NCBI RefSeq assembly: GCF_023159225.1
Contig: NC_063184.1
Span: 15,985,528 to 16,049,527 of the forward strand
From: Perognathus longimembris pacificus
Taxonomy: Eukaryota; Chordata; Mammalia; Rodentia; Heteromyidae
Direction: 5' to 3'
Length of the DNA stretch: 64,000 bases
The position numbers and the translations under genes were made by a program. This document shows, one piece after another, positions 20,817-31,265 of the stretch. Under the pieces are notes generated by a model. The model was not told where the DNA came from, searched no databases, and was given only the letters and a program-made list of their open reading frames with translations. Numbering within the stretch: the stretch's first letter is position 1; every line of letters starts with the position of its first letter.

Positions 20817-21060
20817 ACCAGGTGTGGTCGTTAGAAATGTAATCTCAGCTACTCGAGAAGCTAAGGCAGGGAGTTTGTAATTATGAGGCCTGGCTGGGAT
20901 ATCTGGAGAGTTTAAGGCTACACTGGTTAACTTAGCAAAAACCTGTCTGAAAATAAAAATGAGATGGACTTCGGGAGGTGGCTCAGTGGTAGAGTACTTG
21001 CCTAACCTGTGCAAGACAAGGTTTAATTTCCATTACCAAAGAAGGAAAGAAAATAATCTC
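20817..21060 (+). mobile_element. B1-ID dimeric SINE
   Basis: The left part is 7SL-like ('ccaggtgtggtcgttagaaa', 'ctgtctgaaaataaaa'). The right part is tRNA-like ('gtggctcagtggtagagtac'), not Geo. This is an older arrangement than B1-Geo. Confidence 0.78.
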
Positions 21061-21156
21061 AAGACTTAAATTTATAGTCATCTGAGTTTTTCTTTGAGGT
21101 GTGATTTGGTATACAAATTTCTAAATTAAAAACATTCTTTAGAAATTTCAAGTTAG

Positions 21157-21721
21157 GGCTTCAGTGTGGCTCAGTGGTAGAGTGTTTGCCTAGGATGCAT
21201 GAAGCCCTGGGTTCGATCCCTCAGTACCACGTAAACAGAAAAAGCTGCTGTTAGGTTTTTAAAGTAGGTAGCTGGTAAAGGAGAACGCCACGCGGTATTC
21301 AGGCAGGAGAGAACGTTTATTACCGAACTGCTGGCCTGTGGCCAAGATGACCCATGGCCGGAGAGAAGGGGGAGAGAGAGAAAGAGAGAGAGCGATTCCC
21401 ACCCAGCCCTGCTTTATTTAGGGCAGGGGCAAGGGGTGTGGCCAGGTGGATTAGGAGGTGACCTCAGAGAAATGGGAGGTAACTGCCTCCAGGTCTGCTG
21501 GTTACCCAGGTAACTGGGTGGAGACTTAATGAGGTGGGGGCATCTGCATGTAGCCCTCAGGGAGAGGACCTTACAGCTGCAAGTGGTGCTGTGGCTCAAG
21601 GGGTAGAGTGCTAGCTTTGAGCAAAAGCCAGGACAGTGCCCAGGCCCTGAGTTTAAGCCTCAGGACTGGCAAAAAAGAAAGAAAGAAGAGGAGAAAGAAG
21701 GAAAGGAAGGAAGAAAGAAAT
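21157..21721 (+). mobile_element. IDL-Geo SINE split by a solo LTR
   Basis: The left monomer (21157-21248) has 'gtggctcagtggtagagtg' and 'gggttcgatccc'. The Geo half resumes at 21576 ('gctgcaagtggtgctgtggc'), with a long A/G tail. AAATTTCAAGTTAG at 21143-21156 and 21722-21735 is a clean 14-base target duplication. Confidence 0.9.
21249..21575 (-). mobile_element. Solo LTR inserted in the IDL-Geo SINE
   Basis: 327 bp, minus strand from TGTAAGG to CTAACA. GCTGC at 21244-21248 and 21576-21580 is the target duplication. AATAAA is present on the minus strand (complement of 'tttatt', about 21413-21418). It contains a GA-rich stretch near 21360-21395. It is not obviously related to the other LTRs here. 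Confidence 0.85.
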
Positions 21722-21735
21722 AAATTTCAAGTTAG

Positions 21736-22428
21736 TGACAAAATAGTACACTAGATTAGGAAGAACAGCAAATTAATGTGCCTAACTTGTAGTTAAAAAA
21801 TTCGTGTTGTTTTTGCCACTTGCCATTCTTTATATTGTTATAAATTAGCAAAGTTTACACCTCCTATAAATACAACTAATCTTTACTAATTTTCTTCAAG
21901 CAAGTTTTAGAATAATACCCTAATTGTAGAGCAAAGGGCACATTCTGTCTTAAAGCAAAATTTATTTTTTTAAATAAGAGCTCAAAATATGGGTATATTT
22001 TGTCACTATTTAAACCAAGGGGGCTGGCTTTGATATCTTTAAAATCTACATTCAAGATACACCCTAGGATAACTTATACAGGCATGCTTGAATCAAAGCA
22101 ATATGAGTTTTCTTAAATCAAAAAATAGCTAATTAAGTTGCTATCATTCCTCAATCTTCTGCAGAGAACAGCTAATAATTGACTTGGGAATGGAGGGGGG
22201 AGATTTTAGCTGGCACTGATTTTTATTTATTGGATCTGTCTCCTGATGATTAACACAGAAATTCCTCTAGCAATTATAGACTGTCTTATAAATGGCTCTC
22301 ATAACTTATAGCTTGCCAGAAGCAGCTTCAACTCAAACATGTGTGTAATTCAGTCTTTTGGCTCATTTCCATCCCATCTCTCCCTTTACCACCCTCAAGT
22401 CTAGAACATGTAAAATGCTCCATGCAGA

Positions 22429-22430
<2 letters not shown>
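21736..22430. other. Unassigned sequence, candidate conserved element at about 22140-22330
   Basis: Repeat-free. The sub-segment has several TAAT cores and an AT-rich but non-repetitive texture. Conservation is not testable here. Confidence 0.3.

Positions 22431-22476
<46 letters not shown>
22431..22476. repeat. (GT)n microsatellite
   Basis: 23 uninterrupted GT units. Confidence 0.98.
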
Positions 22477-22478
<2 letters not shown>

Positions 22479-23121
22479 CTCCTCCTAGCCAGACAAACTG
22501 GCCTCCCACATAGAGAATACTATGGCTGACGTCCATGGATTCATTTGAATAAAATACTGGGGTATTCCTGATAAGGGAATTCCACACAAATCAGTTCCAT
22601 TCTTCATCTACAGTCATTGTGTTCAGCCTGCTATCCCTTATACCAGTTTTCAGGAAGCCACCGGCATTAAACAGAAACCATTTCATTAATAGATGTGAAG
22701 ATCTCAAGATAACTGTATGGAGATTACCAAAACTTACCTGCTCTTTCCCAACAGGTGCAAAGCTGCATTTTGGATCAGGTGATGGCAGGGGAGGAGGAGA
22801 CTGGAACCTTGTAGGATTTAGATTCATGAGACAACAGCATAGCAAGAAAAACAACATATCTTGGCCTCTGCCACACTGGCAGCATATCTTGAGGAGGGAA
22901 AATCCTCCTTTCCTTTGGGGTAAAGATAAGAATAAGAGTCATAGAAAATCCTATCTGTCCAGATTCTGGTAATCCAAGTTACTGGAAACTGACACAGTTC
23001 TCAAAGGTGCCAGGGGCACTCTTCTTCCATGAACAGCAGATACTATTAAACAATGAGTATTAAATGAACAGTGCATTCTCAAAAGAAATCTAAAGCAACG
23101 AGGAAACTTTTTGTTTACTTA
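22477..23121. other. Unassigned sequence
   Basis: Overlapping frames (22591-22857 minus and 22619-22972 plus) have no recognisable domain. No splice-site-supported exon seen. Confidence 0.45.
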
Positions 23122-23322
23122 TTTATTTTTTTTTCAGTCCTGAGGCTTGAACTCAGGGCCTGGCTTCTGTCTCTGAGCTTCTTTTTGCTCAAGGCTAACA
23201 CTCTACCACTTGAGCCGGAGCACTAGTCTGACTTTTTCTGTTTATGTAGTACTGAGGAATAGAACCCAGGGCTTCATGCATGGTAGGCAAGCACTCTATC
23301 ACTAAGCCACATTCCCAGCACT
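23122..23322 (-). mobile_element. IDL-Geo SINE
   Basis: 'cagtcctgaggcttgaactc' to 'ccacattcccagcac', moderately diverged. Confidence 0.88.
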
Positions 23323-23334
23323 TATTAGTATTAT

Positions 23335-23457
23335 TCTTTTACATACAGGGTCTCACCATATTTACCAGGCTGGTCTTGAACTCTCGATGAAAGTGGTTCT
23401 CCTACCTCACCTCCCAGGGCAGGGATGAGAGACCTAAACCACTGTGCTTGGCTTGCC
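23335..23457 (-). mobile_element. B1 SINE
   Basis: 'cagggtctcaccatatttac', 'caggctggtcttgaactctc' and 'taaaccactgtgcttggc'. Confidence 0.82.
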
Positions 23458-23611
23458 TACAGAGAAGTAATGGAATAACATATGCTAACTCCTAATAAGA
23501 AAATAAGTGCTCAACAAGATTATGATACCTTTAGAATGGAAGGCCTCTCAAGAAATAAAGGCCTCTTGAGGTAAGCAAAAACCTGAGAAATTTATGACCA
23601 CTAAAAAAATG

Positions 23612-23822
23612 TTTTTTCTTTTTTTGTCTTGCTAGTCCTGGGGCTTGAACTCAGGGCCTTGGCACTGTCTTTGAACTCTTTTATGCTCAAGGCTAGCACT
23701 CTACCACTTGAGCCACAGTGCCACTTCTATTTTTTTCTGTGTATGTGGTACTGAGGAATCAAACCCAGGGCTTCGTGCATGCTAGTTAAGCACTCTACCA
23801 ACTAGGCCAAACTCACGCCTCC
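23612..23822 (-). mobile_element. IDL-Geo SINE
   Basis: 'ctagtcctggggcttgaact' through 'cttcgtgcatgctagttaag'. The 5' end of the element is worn ('ccaaactcacgcct'). Confidence 0.85.
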
Positions 23823-23959
23823 CCCCGACAAAATGTTATAAAAGATGCTTCATGAAGTCTTACGTCCTGAAGTGAAAGGCAACCACGGTGGCGAAAACAT
23901 CTAAAAGCGTCTCTTTGAACTCTAGAAGAGTAAATTCCAAGAAAAAAATAGAAAACAAT

Positions 23960-24300
23960 GAAACATTATCAATCTAATAAACCATCAAACTACAAAGATG
24001 AACAAGAGATGAAGAACCAAGAATATTTGAAACAACTCAGAGGAAAATCAACAAAAGTGACAGGCATAATTTTGTAGCTTTTAATAATGACGTTGACCAT
24101 AAATAGAGTAAATTCTCCAATTAAAAGATACAGACTGGTTGAATGGATAAGAAAACAAGATATATCCTGCCCACATGAAATTCATTTCATCAGCAAACAC
24201 ACACACACACACACACACACAGAACAGAAGAGGATATTTCTAGCAAATAGAACCCAAAGTCAGCAAGAGTAGCTATACCTATATTTGACAAAATGGATAT
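23960..24300 (+). mobile_element. L1 ORF2 5' fragment (endonuclease domain)
   Basis: The frame at 24087-24272 reads NSPIKRYRLVEWIRKQD, typical of the start of the L1 endonuclease. It then has a CA tract, and the downstream DNA 'gtagctatacctatatttga' continues the same domain. The segment before 24087 is probably L1 also, but is worn. Confidence 0.75.
24197..24222. repeat. (CA)n microsatellite inside L1 coding sequence
   Basis: 13 CA units where L1 normally has a short ACACA-containing codon run. It adds a His-Thr repeat to the frame. Confidence 0.9.
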
Positions 24301-24462
24301 TATTATTATTACTTTGCAAAACAGGTGGTACAGTAAAGCAATAATAAGAGGGAAATACATAGCAACATGTGCCTATAGAAAAAACTCAAAAAGAGTTCAT
24401 ATCGCCTACCAATGCTTTTAAAGGACTTAGAAAAACAGAACAAAGAAACCCAAAATTAATGG
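24301..24462 (+). mobile_element. L1 ORF2 fragment from further downstream in ORF2
   Basis: 'gagggaaatacatagcaaca' and 'aggacttagaaaaacagaac' correspond to a later ORF2 segment than the endonuclease piece. Several hundred bases of ORF2 are therefore missing between them. It ends exactly where the EIF1 retrocopy begins. Confidence 0.65.
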
Positions 24463-24900
24463 ACTACTGTCCAAGGGATTGCTGATGATTACCATAAAAA
24501 GAAACTAGTGAAGGTGTTTAAGAAGAAATTTGCTTGCAATGGTACTGTAATTGCGCATCCAGAATATGGAGAAGTAATTCAGGTACATGGTGACCAGCAC
24601 AAGAACATATGCCAGCTCCTGGTAGAGATTGGACTGGCTAAGGATGATCAACTGAAGGTTCATGGGTTTTAAGTGCTTGTGGCTCATTGAAGCTTAAGTG
24701 AGGATTTCCTTGCAGTGAGTAGGACTTCCATTCTGTCCCTTGTCACAAGTTTAAAAACCTCACAGCTTGTATAATGCAACCATGTGGGGTCTGCTTTTAA
24801 CTTGGACTAGGGCAACTCCTTCACGCAATAAACTGAAAAGAGCCATGCTGTCTAGTCTTGAAGTCCCTCATTTAAACCGAGGTCAGGTAGTAGGGGCCTG
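24463..24900 (+). pseudogene. EIF1 (translation initiation factor 1) processed pseudogene, 5'-truncated
   Basis: EIF1 guards start-codon choice on the small ribosomal subunit. The sequence keeps the last 69 codons of the usual 113, ending QLKVHGF and a stop at 24670-24672, with no intron or internal stop. VEIGLAKDD near the end separates it from EIF1B. Scattered substitutions are visible (for example DDYHKKK and VIAHPEYG). The 3'UTR follows, with AATAAA at about 24826 ('gcaataaactgaaaag'), and apparently continues beyond it. It lacks the first 44 codons and a promoter, and it is joined directly to L1 ORF2 in the same orientation, so it is not a functional gene. Confidence 0.9.
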
Positions 24901-25221
24901 GCGGTGTCCAGCCTGCAACAAAGCAATCATGTGAAGTTTCAGTTAATCCCAGAGCCCCTGGATCACAGGAAACATTCACAAGCTTTCACTGCCGTCAGTT
25001 GGCCCATGCATCCGGCCCCAAAGACTGCTTTCTCTCTGCGGCTGTGGCGAACTTCGAACTTCATTTTTAACCAGCTCTGGCTCACTCTTCATTGCTCTCA
25101 GTGACATCTTTCTAGTAACTCCACCATTATTTCCTGTATCACCATGTCCTCTCTCTATTGAATTGGTCCACGAATGTACAAGTGTGTCATTATTTTCCCT
25201 ACCTTAAAGATAATTCCTGTC
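24901..25221. other. Unassigned, possibly extended EIF1 3'UTR
   Basis: No poly(A) tail is visible right after the AATAAA near 24826. The retrocopy may therefore derive from a longer transcript, or its tail has decayed. No gene seen. Confidence 0.4.
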
Positions 25222-25472
25222 TTGGCCTGGTGCTGGTGGCTTACACTTGTAATTTGGTCCTAGGGCTTGAACTTGCAACCTGGGCGCTGTCTTTGAGCCT
25301 TTTTGTGCTTGCTCAAGGGTAGCACTCTACCACTTAGCCAGCTTTTTCTGAGTAGTTTACTGGAGATAAAAGTCTCATGGACTTTTCTGGCCTGGCTGAC
25401 TTCAAACCATGATGCTCAGATCTCAGCCTCCTGAGTAGGTAGGATCACAGGAGTGAGCCACCGCCTTGCATT
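25222..25472 (-). mobile_element. B1-Geo SINE, with a short plus-oriented SINE start abutting it
   Basis: 25222-25254 reads 'ctggtgctggtggcttacac' in the plus sense. From 25255 a minus copy runs from 'cctagggcttgaacttgcaa' to 'ggagtgagccaccgcc'. The reversed start suggests an inversion or a nested insertion. Confidence 0.75.
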
Positions 25473-25642
25473 CATTACTGCTGAGATTTTTGTGCTCAAG
25501 GTTGGTGCCATTTGGCTTAATTCTGGTTAATCAGAGATAAGAGACTCTCAGATTTGTCTGCCTGAACTGGTTTCAAATCATGATCTTCAGATCTCAGCCT
25601 CTTGAGTATATAGCATTCTAGGCATGAGAGTCAGGCACCTGA
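25473..25642 (-). mobile_element. B1-Geo SINE, 3'-truncated
   Basis: 'gctcaaggttggtgccattt', 'cagagataagagactctcag' and 'cagcctcttgagtatatagc'. Confidence 0.72.
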
Positions 25643-25729
25643 TGGTTAGTAATAGTAAGTTGGATGGAAGGCTCCCATGATCACCTCTAATGTTTAGAGC
25701 CTCTTTCTAATGTTTAGTGACTTTTCTTT

Positions 25730-26280
25730 CAGGATACAGGACTCAGCATGCAATTGCTAGACTCATGGCTCTGATTTATTTACACAATGGGCAGCAAGGT
25801 GCAGTCAACAGAAAGAAAAAGCACAAGGGATGAAGTCTTAGGAAAAAATCAGACACTGGCTTTTAAGAATCCTCTTCTAGAGACTCATACAGACAGAACC
25901 TAGAAATAGGTCCTGCCAACTCCACTGGCTGTAGCCAACCAGGAGAATATGCTATATAAACTCATCACTCAGGTCTTTTTTTAATTTTAAATTGGTAGCT
26001 GATTATGTAAACATCCTCTGCCTGGCACCTGAATTCTAGCCTCCCAGAAGGAAACCAAATGCTGAGGATCAGCCACGCTATTTGTACAGTTCAGGCACAG
26101 TGGGACACTTTTATCAGTCTGGGGTTAGAGGGAAGCCTTCCAGAAATCCAAGTTCCCAGCCAGACAACAGGCAGCCTTGTAAGGAGGCCTTTCAAAGGAT
26201 AGAAGTCAGGCCTGCTATGTTAACTCTTTTCTGTGCAGACCATTTCTATTACATACCACACAGAAAAACAATATAACCTT
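25730..26280 (-). mobile_element. Possible old LTR
   Basis: A block with 'ctctgatttatttacacaat' (AATAAA on the minus strand), 'gctatataaactcatcactc' and 'gtacagttcaggcacagtgg' has the look of an old ERVL-type LTR. The family and both ends are uncertain. Confidence 0.4.
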
Positions 26281-27226
26281 TGTTTGCAAAATTCTTGATC
26301 CCCTGCCCAAGTGCCTCATTTCTCATATCTTAAAAAAAAGTCTCTAGTTGAGTTCCACAGAGCTCTGCATACCTCATTTCTTTAGAAAGCAGTCCAGGGA
26401 CCATTGTTTATAAGAAATGATGTCAAGAGATTCAAAGCCTACTTTCTACTCCAAATGGCTAACAAAACAAACTATTCACCATGTGTTTCATAGAGGGAAA
26501 AAAAACCCAAACCCAGGGGTACTTTTATTTGTATAATATTCAAGAAAACATGTATATATCTCTCACAGCTGTTTCAACCTTTGAAATAAATAATACAGAG
26601 TAAACTTGTTCTTGAAAATAGGGTTTACTTCAGCAAAAATATGAATGTAATCTGCTTGATCTATTGACAAGGCAGAAAGGGCCCAATTATTTAAACCACT
26701 GCTTCAAAAAAGGGATCATTCATATAATAATTTATAATCTTCTCAATGATGAAAACTTTATGAGTACAGGTTACTTTCTAGAGGCCACACCAGGCCATGA
26801 AGGGCTTCTGGACTGAGAAATGCTGAGCTGCTCTGTTTCTCTCTGTTTTTTGTTCCATTGAAATTTCCAATTAAAGCAACTTGAATAAAGAACACATGAG
26901 TGGTAATGAGTGTTTTTGTTGAGAAAAAATTGAAATATGCTGAAACTTTAAGATAATGCTCTAAGACATCAAGATCATGGGATCAGAATCTAAATTACGT
27001 GATAAGATGGGTCACTATATACTTTTTATATATAGGAAGTGACACTGATTTTTCCCCCCTCTTGACTTTCCATGTACCTCTTTTCTCTGAGGCCAATTAC
27101 AGTTACCTTCCAAATCCAGTTATGTAAGTACTCGAGAGAGAATGAAGATTAAAAATCAGGGAATGTCTGGTCTTGGCTTTATCCAATTTTCGAAAATAGG
27201 AATGATGCTTTTACCTGCCATGCATG
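26281..27226. other. Unassigned sequence
   Basis: No gene or repeat recognised. Confidence 0.45.
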
Positions 27227-27241
27227 CTTGTTCCCTTTCTT

Positions 27242-27480
27242 TCTTTCTTTTTTTTTTTTTAAAGGACTAGGCAGTTTTATTTATTTATTGCCAGTCCTGG
27301 GCCTTAAACTCAGGCCCTGGGCACTGTCCTTGAGCTTCTTTTTGCTCAAGGTTAGCACTCTACCACTTGAGCCCCAGCACCACTTCTGACCGTTTTCCAT
27401 ATATGTGGTGCTGAGGAATCGAGCCCAGTGCTTCATGTATACAAGGCAAGCACTCTTGCCACTAGGCCATATTCACAGCC
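27242..27480 (-). mobile_element. IDL-Geo SINE with target duplication
   Basis: CTTGTTCCCTTTCTT at 27227-27241 and 27481-27495 flanks it exactly. The body starts 'gccagtcctgggccttaaac'. The tail is a long T-rich run containing 'aaaggactaggcag'. Confidence 0.92.
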
Positions 27481-27495
27481 CTTGTTCCCTTTCTT

Positions 27496-27669
27496 ATGTG
27501 TTCTCAAATATAGAATTGGCATTTTTTGCCATGATACATAATCACCTGTTGTGTGGATGATACAAAGCCACTATCAAATTGATACTGAGATAGGTGTTGT
27601 CCCAACTGTATGCCTGTCCAGAAATATGTATAGTTCATAAATGTAATTTATGTAATTATGAGCACTAAT
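27496..27669. other. Short unassigned spacer
   Basis: Nothing recognised. Confidence 0.45.
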
Positions 27670-27682
27670 CCTAGGTCTTCAT

Positions 27683-27887
27683 TTTTTTTTTTTTGGCCAG
27701 TCCTGGGGCTTGGACTCAGGGCCTGAGCACTGTCCCTGGCTTTTTTTTTCTCAAGGCTAGCACTCTGCCACTTGAGCCACAGCACCACTTCTGGCCATTC
27801 TCTGTATATGTGGTGCTGGGGAATTGAACCCAGGGCCTCATGTATACGAGGCAAGTACTCTTGCCACTAGGCCATATCCCCAGCCCC
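27683..27887 (-). mobile_element. IDL-Geo SINE with target duplication
   Basis: CTAGGTCTTCAT at 27671-27682 and 27888-27899. The body is close to the young consensus ('ccatatccccagccc'). Confidence 0.92.
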
Positions 27888-28021
27888 CTAGGTCTTCATA
27901 TCTGTGGTCAAGTTTTCATTGCAGTACTTCTCCTTCCCTTTCCTTCAACTTCTTTCCTTGTTGACTCAGAGGTTCTAGAGCCACTGCCTTTCACTGTCTG
28001 AAGACATTGTTGTTATTATTA

Positions 28022-28255
28022 TTTTTGTCGATTGTGGGGCTTGAGCTCAAGGCTTGGTCTCCAGTTCCTGAGCTCTTTTGCTCAAGGCTAGCACTCTACC
28101 ACTTTAAGCCATAGTGCCACTTCTGGCTTTCTGGTGGTTAATTAGAGTAAAAGTCTCATGGATTTCCTATTCAGGCTGGCTTTGAACTGTAATCCTCAGA
28201 TCTCAGCCTCCTGAGTAGCTAGGATTACAGGCGTGAGCCATCAGTGCCTGGCTGT
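28022..28255 (-). mobile_element. B1-Geo SINE
   Basis: A well-preserved copy: 'gtggggcttgagctcaaggc', 'ttagagtaaaagtctcatgg' and 'acaggcgtgagccatcagtg'. Confidence 0.88.
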
Positions 28256-28439
28256 CTGAATGTATTCCATTCTCATTTGGTTTCTAATTACTTCTCTCCA
28301 TTTATTCTTAGACATGAGCTCCTAGTGTGAACTGTGTCATACTCCCAAAAGGTACTCAATACGAGTTGAGTAGAAACATCTTAGAAATTAGAATAATTGC
28401 ATAATTATACATGTGCAGTGTATCTCATGGCTTTTATTA

Positions 28440-29430
28440 CATTGTGATATATTTCCTCTATACCTAAGGGGTTGAATTTTTACTGTGAGGGGAATGTTAA
28501 ATTTCATCAGGTTCGTTTCCCTCATCTATTGAAATGGTTATCTGGTTTTGTGCTTGCTTCTGTTAGTGTGATGTGTCACATTTATTAGTGAGTATTTACT
28601 GAACTATCCTTGCCTTCCTTGGAGGAATCCTTCTTGAATGTGGGGGATTATCTTTTTGAGAGCTTATTAAATGAGGTTGCTTGTCGTTTATTAAGGATTT
28701 TTGCGTCTGTACTCATCAGGGATATTGACCTGTAATTTCCTTTCATTATTGTGTTCTAGTCTGGTTTTGGTATTAGGGTAATGCTAGATTTTGAAGTGAA
28801 TTGAGAAGATTTTCCTCCTTTTAAAATTTTGTTTTGGGTATTTTTAAAAAACTATTTTTATCATTTTATTGCTTTTAGTTGTACAAAGGGGTTTCAATTC
28901 ATCATGTCAGTATGTGAATATAATGCATTTTGATTAATGTTACCCCTTTCATAATTCTCCCAATCTCTCCCAACCCCAGTAATTGCTTCAATGTTCCTAG
29001 TTCCATTTTCACATATATACATGATGTATATTATGCACACACATAATGTATGATTGCGATTTCACTTTACCTACTCTTTCTTTCTCCATCTACCTTGCTC
29101 CCTTGACTTAATTCTCCAAATACATGCTCCAGCTCCCTAGTATTTATTTCATTAAACTGTAAGTTAGTGTTCAAAGTAGTTACACCATTGGAATCTACCT
29201 CTGCCTATACTTCAGTTATTTGTTTGTGTATATATGAATATGACCCTTTATAGTTTACATATATGGTTGTAATTTAAATCTGTCTTCTACATGTGAGGAA
29301 AAAATGTGTCCTTTATCTCTGATCCTGACTTATTTCATTTAATATAATTTTCCCAGCTCCATCAATTTCCTTGCAAATGGCATAATATCATCCTTCCTAA
29401 TAAATGAGTAAAATTCCAAAGCCCTGATAG
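28440..29430 (-). mobile_element. Old L1: mid-ORF2 segment joined to a 3' region
   Basis: 28470-28850 reads as reverse ORF2 from the reverse-transcriptase region ('gatattgacctgtaatttcc', 'ttttggtattagggtaatgc'). 28850-29430 reads as reverse 3'UTR-side sequence ('gttgtacaaaggggtttcaa', 'ctccatcaatttccttgcaa'). The order suggests an internal deletion or two copies. Confidence 0.68.
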
Positions 29431-29457
29431 TAATTATTTTTAAAATGATTGATACAA

Positions 29458-29697
29458 GCTGGCTGCTAGTGGCTCACATCTGTAATCTTAGCAACTTAGG
29501 AGACTGAAATCTGAGGATTGTGGTTCAATGCCAGCTCAGACAGGAAAATCCATGAGATTCTTACCTGCAATTGACTCCAGAAAACTGGAAGTTGAGCTGT
29601 GGCTCAAAGTGGTAGAGTGCTAGCCTTGAGCAAAAGAGCTCAGGTACAGAGCCCAGGCTCTGAGTTCAAGTCCTGTGTCTGCAAAAAAAAAAAGTTT
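29458..29697 (+). mobile_element. B1-Geo SINE with target duplication
   Basis: 'ggctcacatctgtaatctta' through the linker 'tacctgcaattgactcc' to Geo 'gtggtagagtgctagccttg', with an A tail. TTGATACAA is shared by both flanks. Confidence 0.9.
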
Positions 29698-29921
29698 GAT
29701 ACAATTCAGCAATGAAAATATTGGGTCCAAACTCCTAGCTGCTGTTATATGGAGCATGGAAAAGTTAAAAGTATTTCCTTCAAGATCATAAGAGCCCTCT
29801 CACTAGTCTCATTCATCATAGTGCTGGAAATTTAGCGGGAACAATAAGACATGAAAAAGTAACAGAGATATATAAATTGGAAATGTGGAAGTTAAACTGT
29901 CCTTGTTTGCAGACAACATGA
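29698..29921. other. Short unassigned stretch
   Basis: Nothing recognised. Confidence 0.45.
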
Positions 29922-30125
29922 TCTATTTTTTTATGCTAGTACTGGAGTTTGAACTTGGGGCCTGCGTTCTCACTTAGGTACTTGGCTCAAGGCTATCACA
30001 TTACCGCTTGAGCCACACCTCTACTTCTAGTTTTGTACTGGTTAATTGGAGATAAGAGCCGCACAGATTTGTCTGCTGAGGCTGGCCTCAAACCTCATAA
30101 AATCATGCACCACTGCACCTGGGTT
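29922..30125 (-). mobile_element. B1-Geo SINE, old copy
   Basis: 'tggagtttgaacttggggcc', 'ttggagataagagccgcaca' and 'tgcaccactgcacctggg'. Confidence 0.78.
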
Positions 30126-30589
30126 CCCTTAACTTCCTGAGAGGATGAACTGCCATTGCATTTTAAAAATTCTTTCTAGAGGGTAATAAAATTCTACCAT
30201 AAGATCACCATCAAATGACTACTGAATGAATGACCAAATCAATTTCTTGCTTCAATTATGGTGATAATGTTCATGGCTCCTGCTCTTTCTTGCCTGTTTC
30301 CCTTTCCTTTTTGGTCTCCACAGGGCAGCAAGGGTAGAAATTTTCAAATGAGAATTTGTCCCTAGTGTTTCTCTAGTTTATAACTCTCAGTGCCTTCAAC
30401 TTGTTCTCTACATTGAAACTTGCTAATACAGCCTGCCCAGTCCATAAAATCTTCATGTTCTGGTCTCATCTATGAGATCTCTCAGGATTTTCTCATCCAA
30501 CCACCTTGAGTTCCTGTCATGTCTTCCAGTTAAACATCTCTTAGATAATTTCTTCTGTCAGATTACATCACCAGTTTTCTGTGCCAGGA
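30126..30589. other. Unassigned sequence
   Basis: Nothing recognised. Confidence 0.45.
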
Positions 30590-30655
30590 TGAGTGTTTGT
30601 TTGTTTGTTTTTGCTGGTCATGAGGCTTGAACTCTGGGCCTGGGTGCTGTCCAGG
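30590..30655 (-). mobile_element. SINE Geo-module fragment
   Basis: 'gctggtcatgaggcttgaac' then 'ctgggcctgggtgctgtcc'. The flanking words 'ccaggatgagtgt' occur at about 30586 and again at 30651, so this very short insert may have its own target duplication. Confidence 0.7.
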
Positions 30656-30890
30656 ATGAGTGTATTTTATAGCATCCTTTAGATTTTGGTTCTAAGGTAC
30701 ATCATTTGGGAGACTCAGGTGTGCTGATCTTGGGGTTAATTGTCCGTATACTTTATTATGTGCCTGTAACTCCTTCTTCCTCTTCCCTCCCTGACCTCAA
30801 GGGCAGGAACCATTTACCTTCTCTCCAGTTATACTCTGTAAGACCTAACATATATACTGTGTGTAATCAATACTTGTTAGAAAAATAAAT
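30656..30890 (+). mobile_element. Possible L2 3' end
   Basis: 'cctcaagggcaggaaccatt' and a terminal 'aatcaatacttgttag' resemble a worn L2 tail. Weak call. Confidence 0.35.
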
Positions 30891-31075
30891 GTGTGCTGGA
30901 GGCTTGGCTGTGACAAAGGCTAGTCTCTTGCACTAGGCAATGACCCTAGAGAAGGATGAGATGCTAAAAGTTGACAGCCGTGAGGTATCTCCTAAATTAT
31001 ATAGAGAAGTTGTGGTCAGGTAGAGAGGTCTACCTCTGCAGGCTGAAAAGATACAAAGAGCAAAAATGATGTTTT

Positions 31076-31265
31076 TGAGTGCGTGTACTGGTCCTGGGAC
31101 TTCATTGCTCAAGGCTAGAGCTCTACCACTTCTGGCCTTTTTGGTAGTTAGTTGGAGATAAAAGTCTCATGGACTTTCTTGCCCAGGATGGCTTCAAATC
31201 TCAATCCTCAGACCTCAGCCTCCTGAGTAGCCAGAATTGCAGGTGTGAGCCACCAGTGCTTGGCT
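31076..31265 (-). mobile_element. B1-Geo SINE
   Basis: 'ctagagctctaccacttctg', 'ttggagataaaagtctcatg' and 'gcaggtgtgagccaccagtg'. Its Geo end is shortened. Confidence 0.82.

Noticed and set aside
21157..21248. tRNA gene call from good A- and B-box sequence
   Set aside because: It is the left monomer of an IDL-Geo SINE with a target duplication and no tRNA cloverleaf 3' half.
24463..24672. Functional EIF1 gene
   Set aside because: The first 44 codons, introns and promoter are missing, and it is fused to L1.
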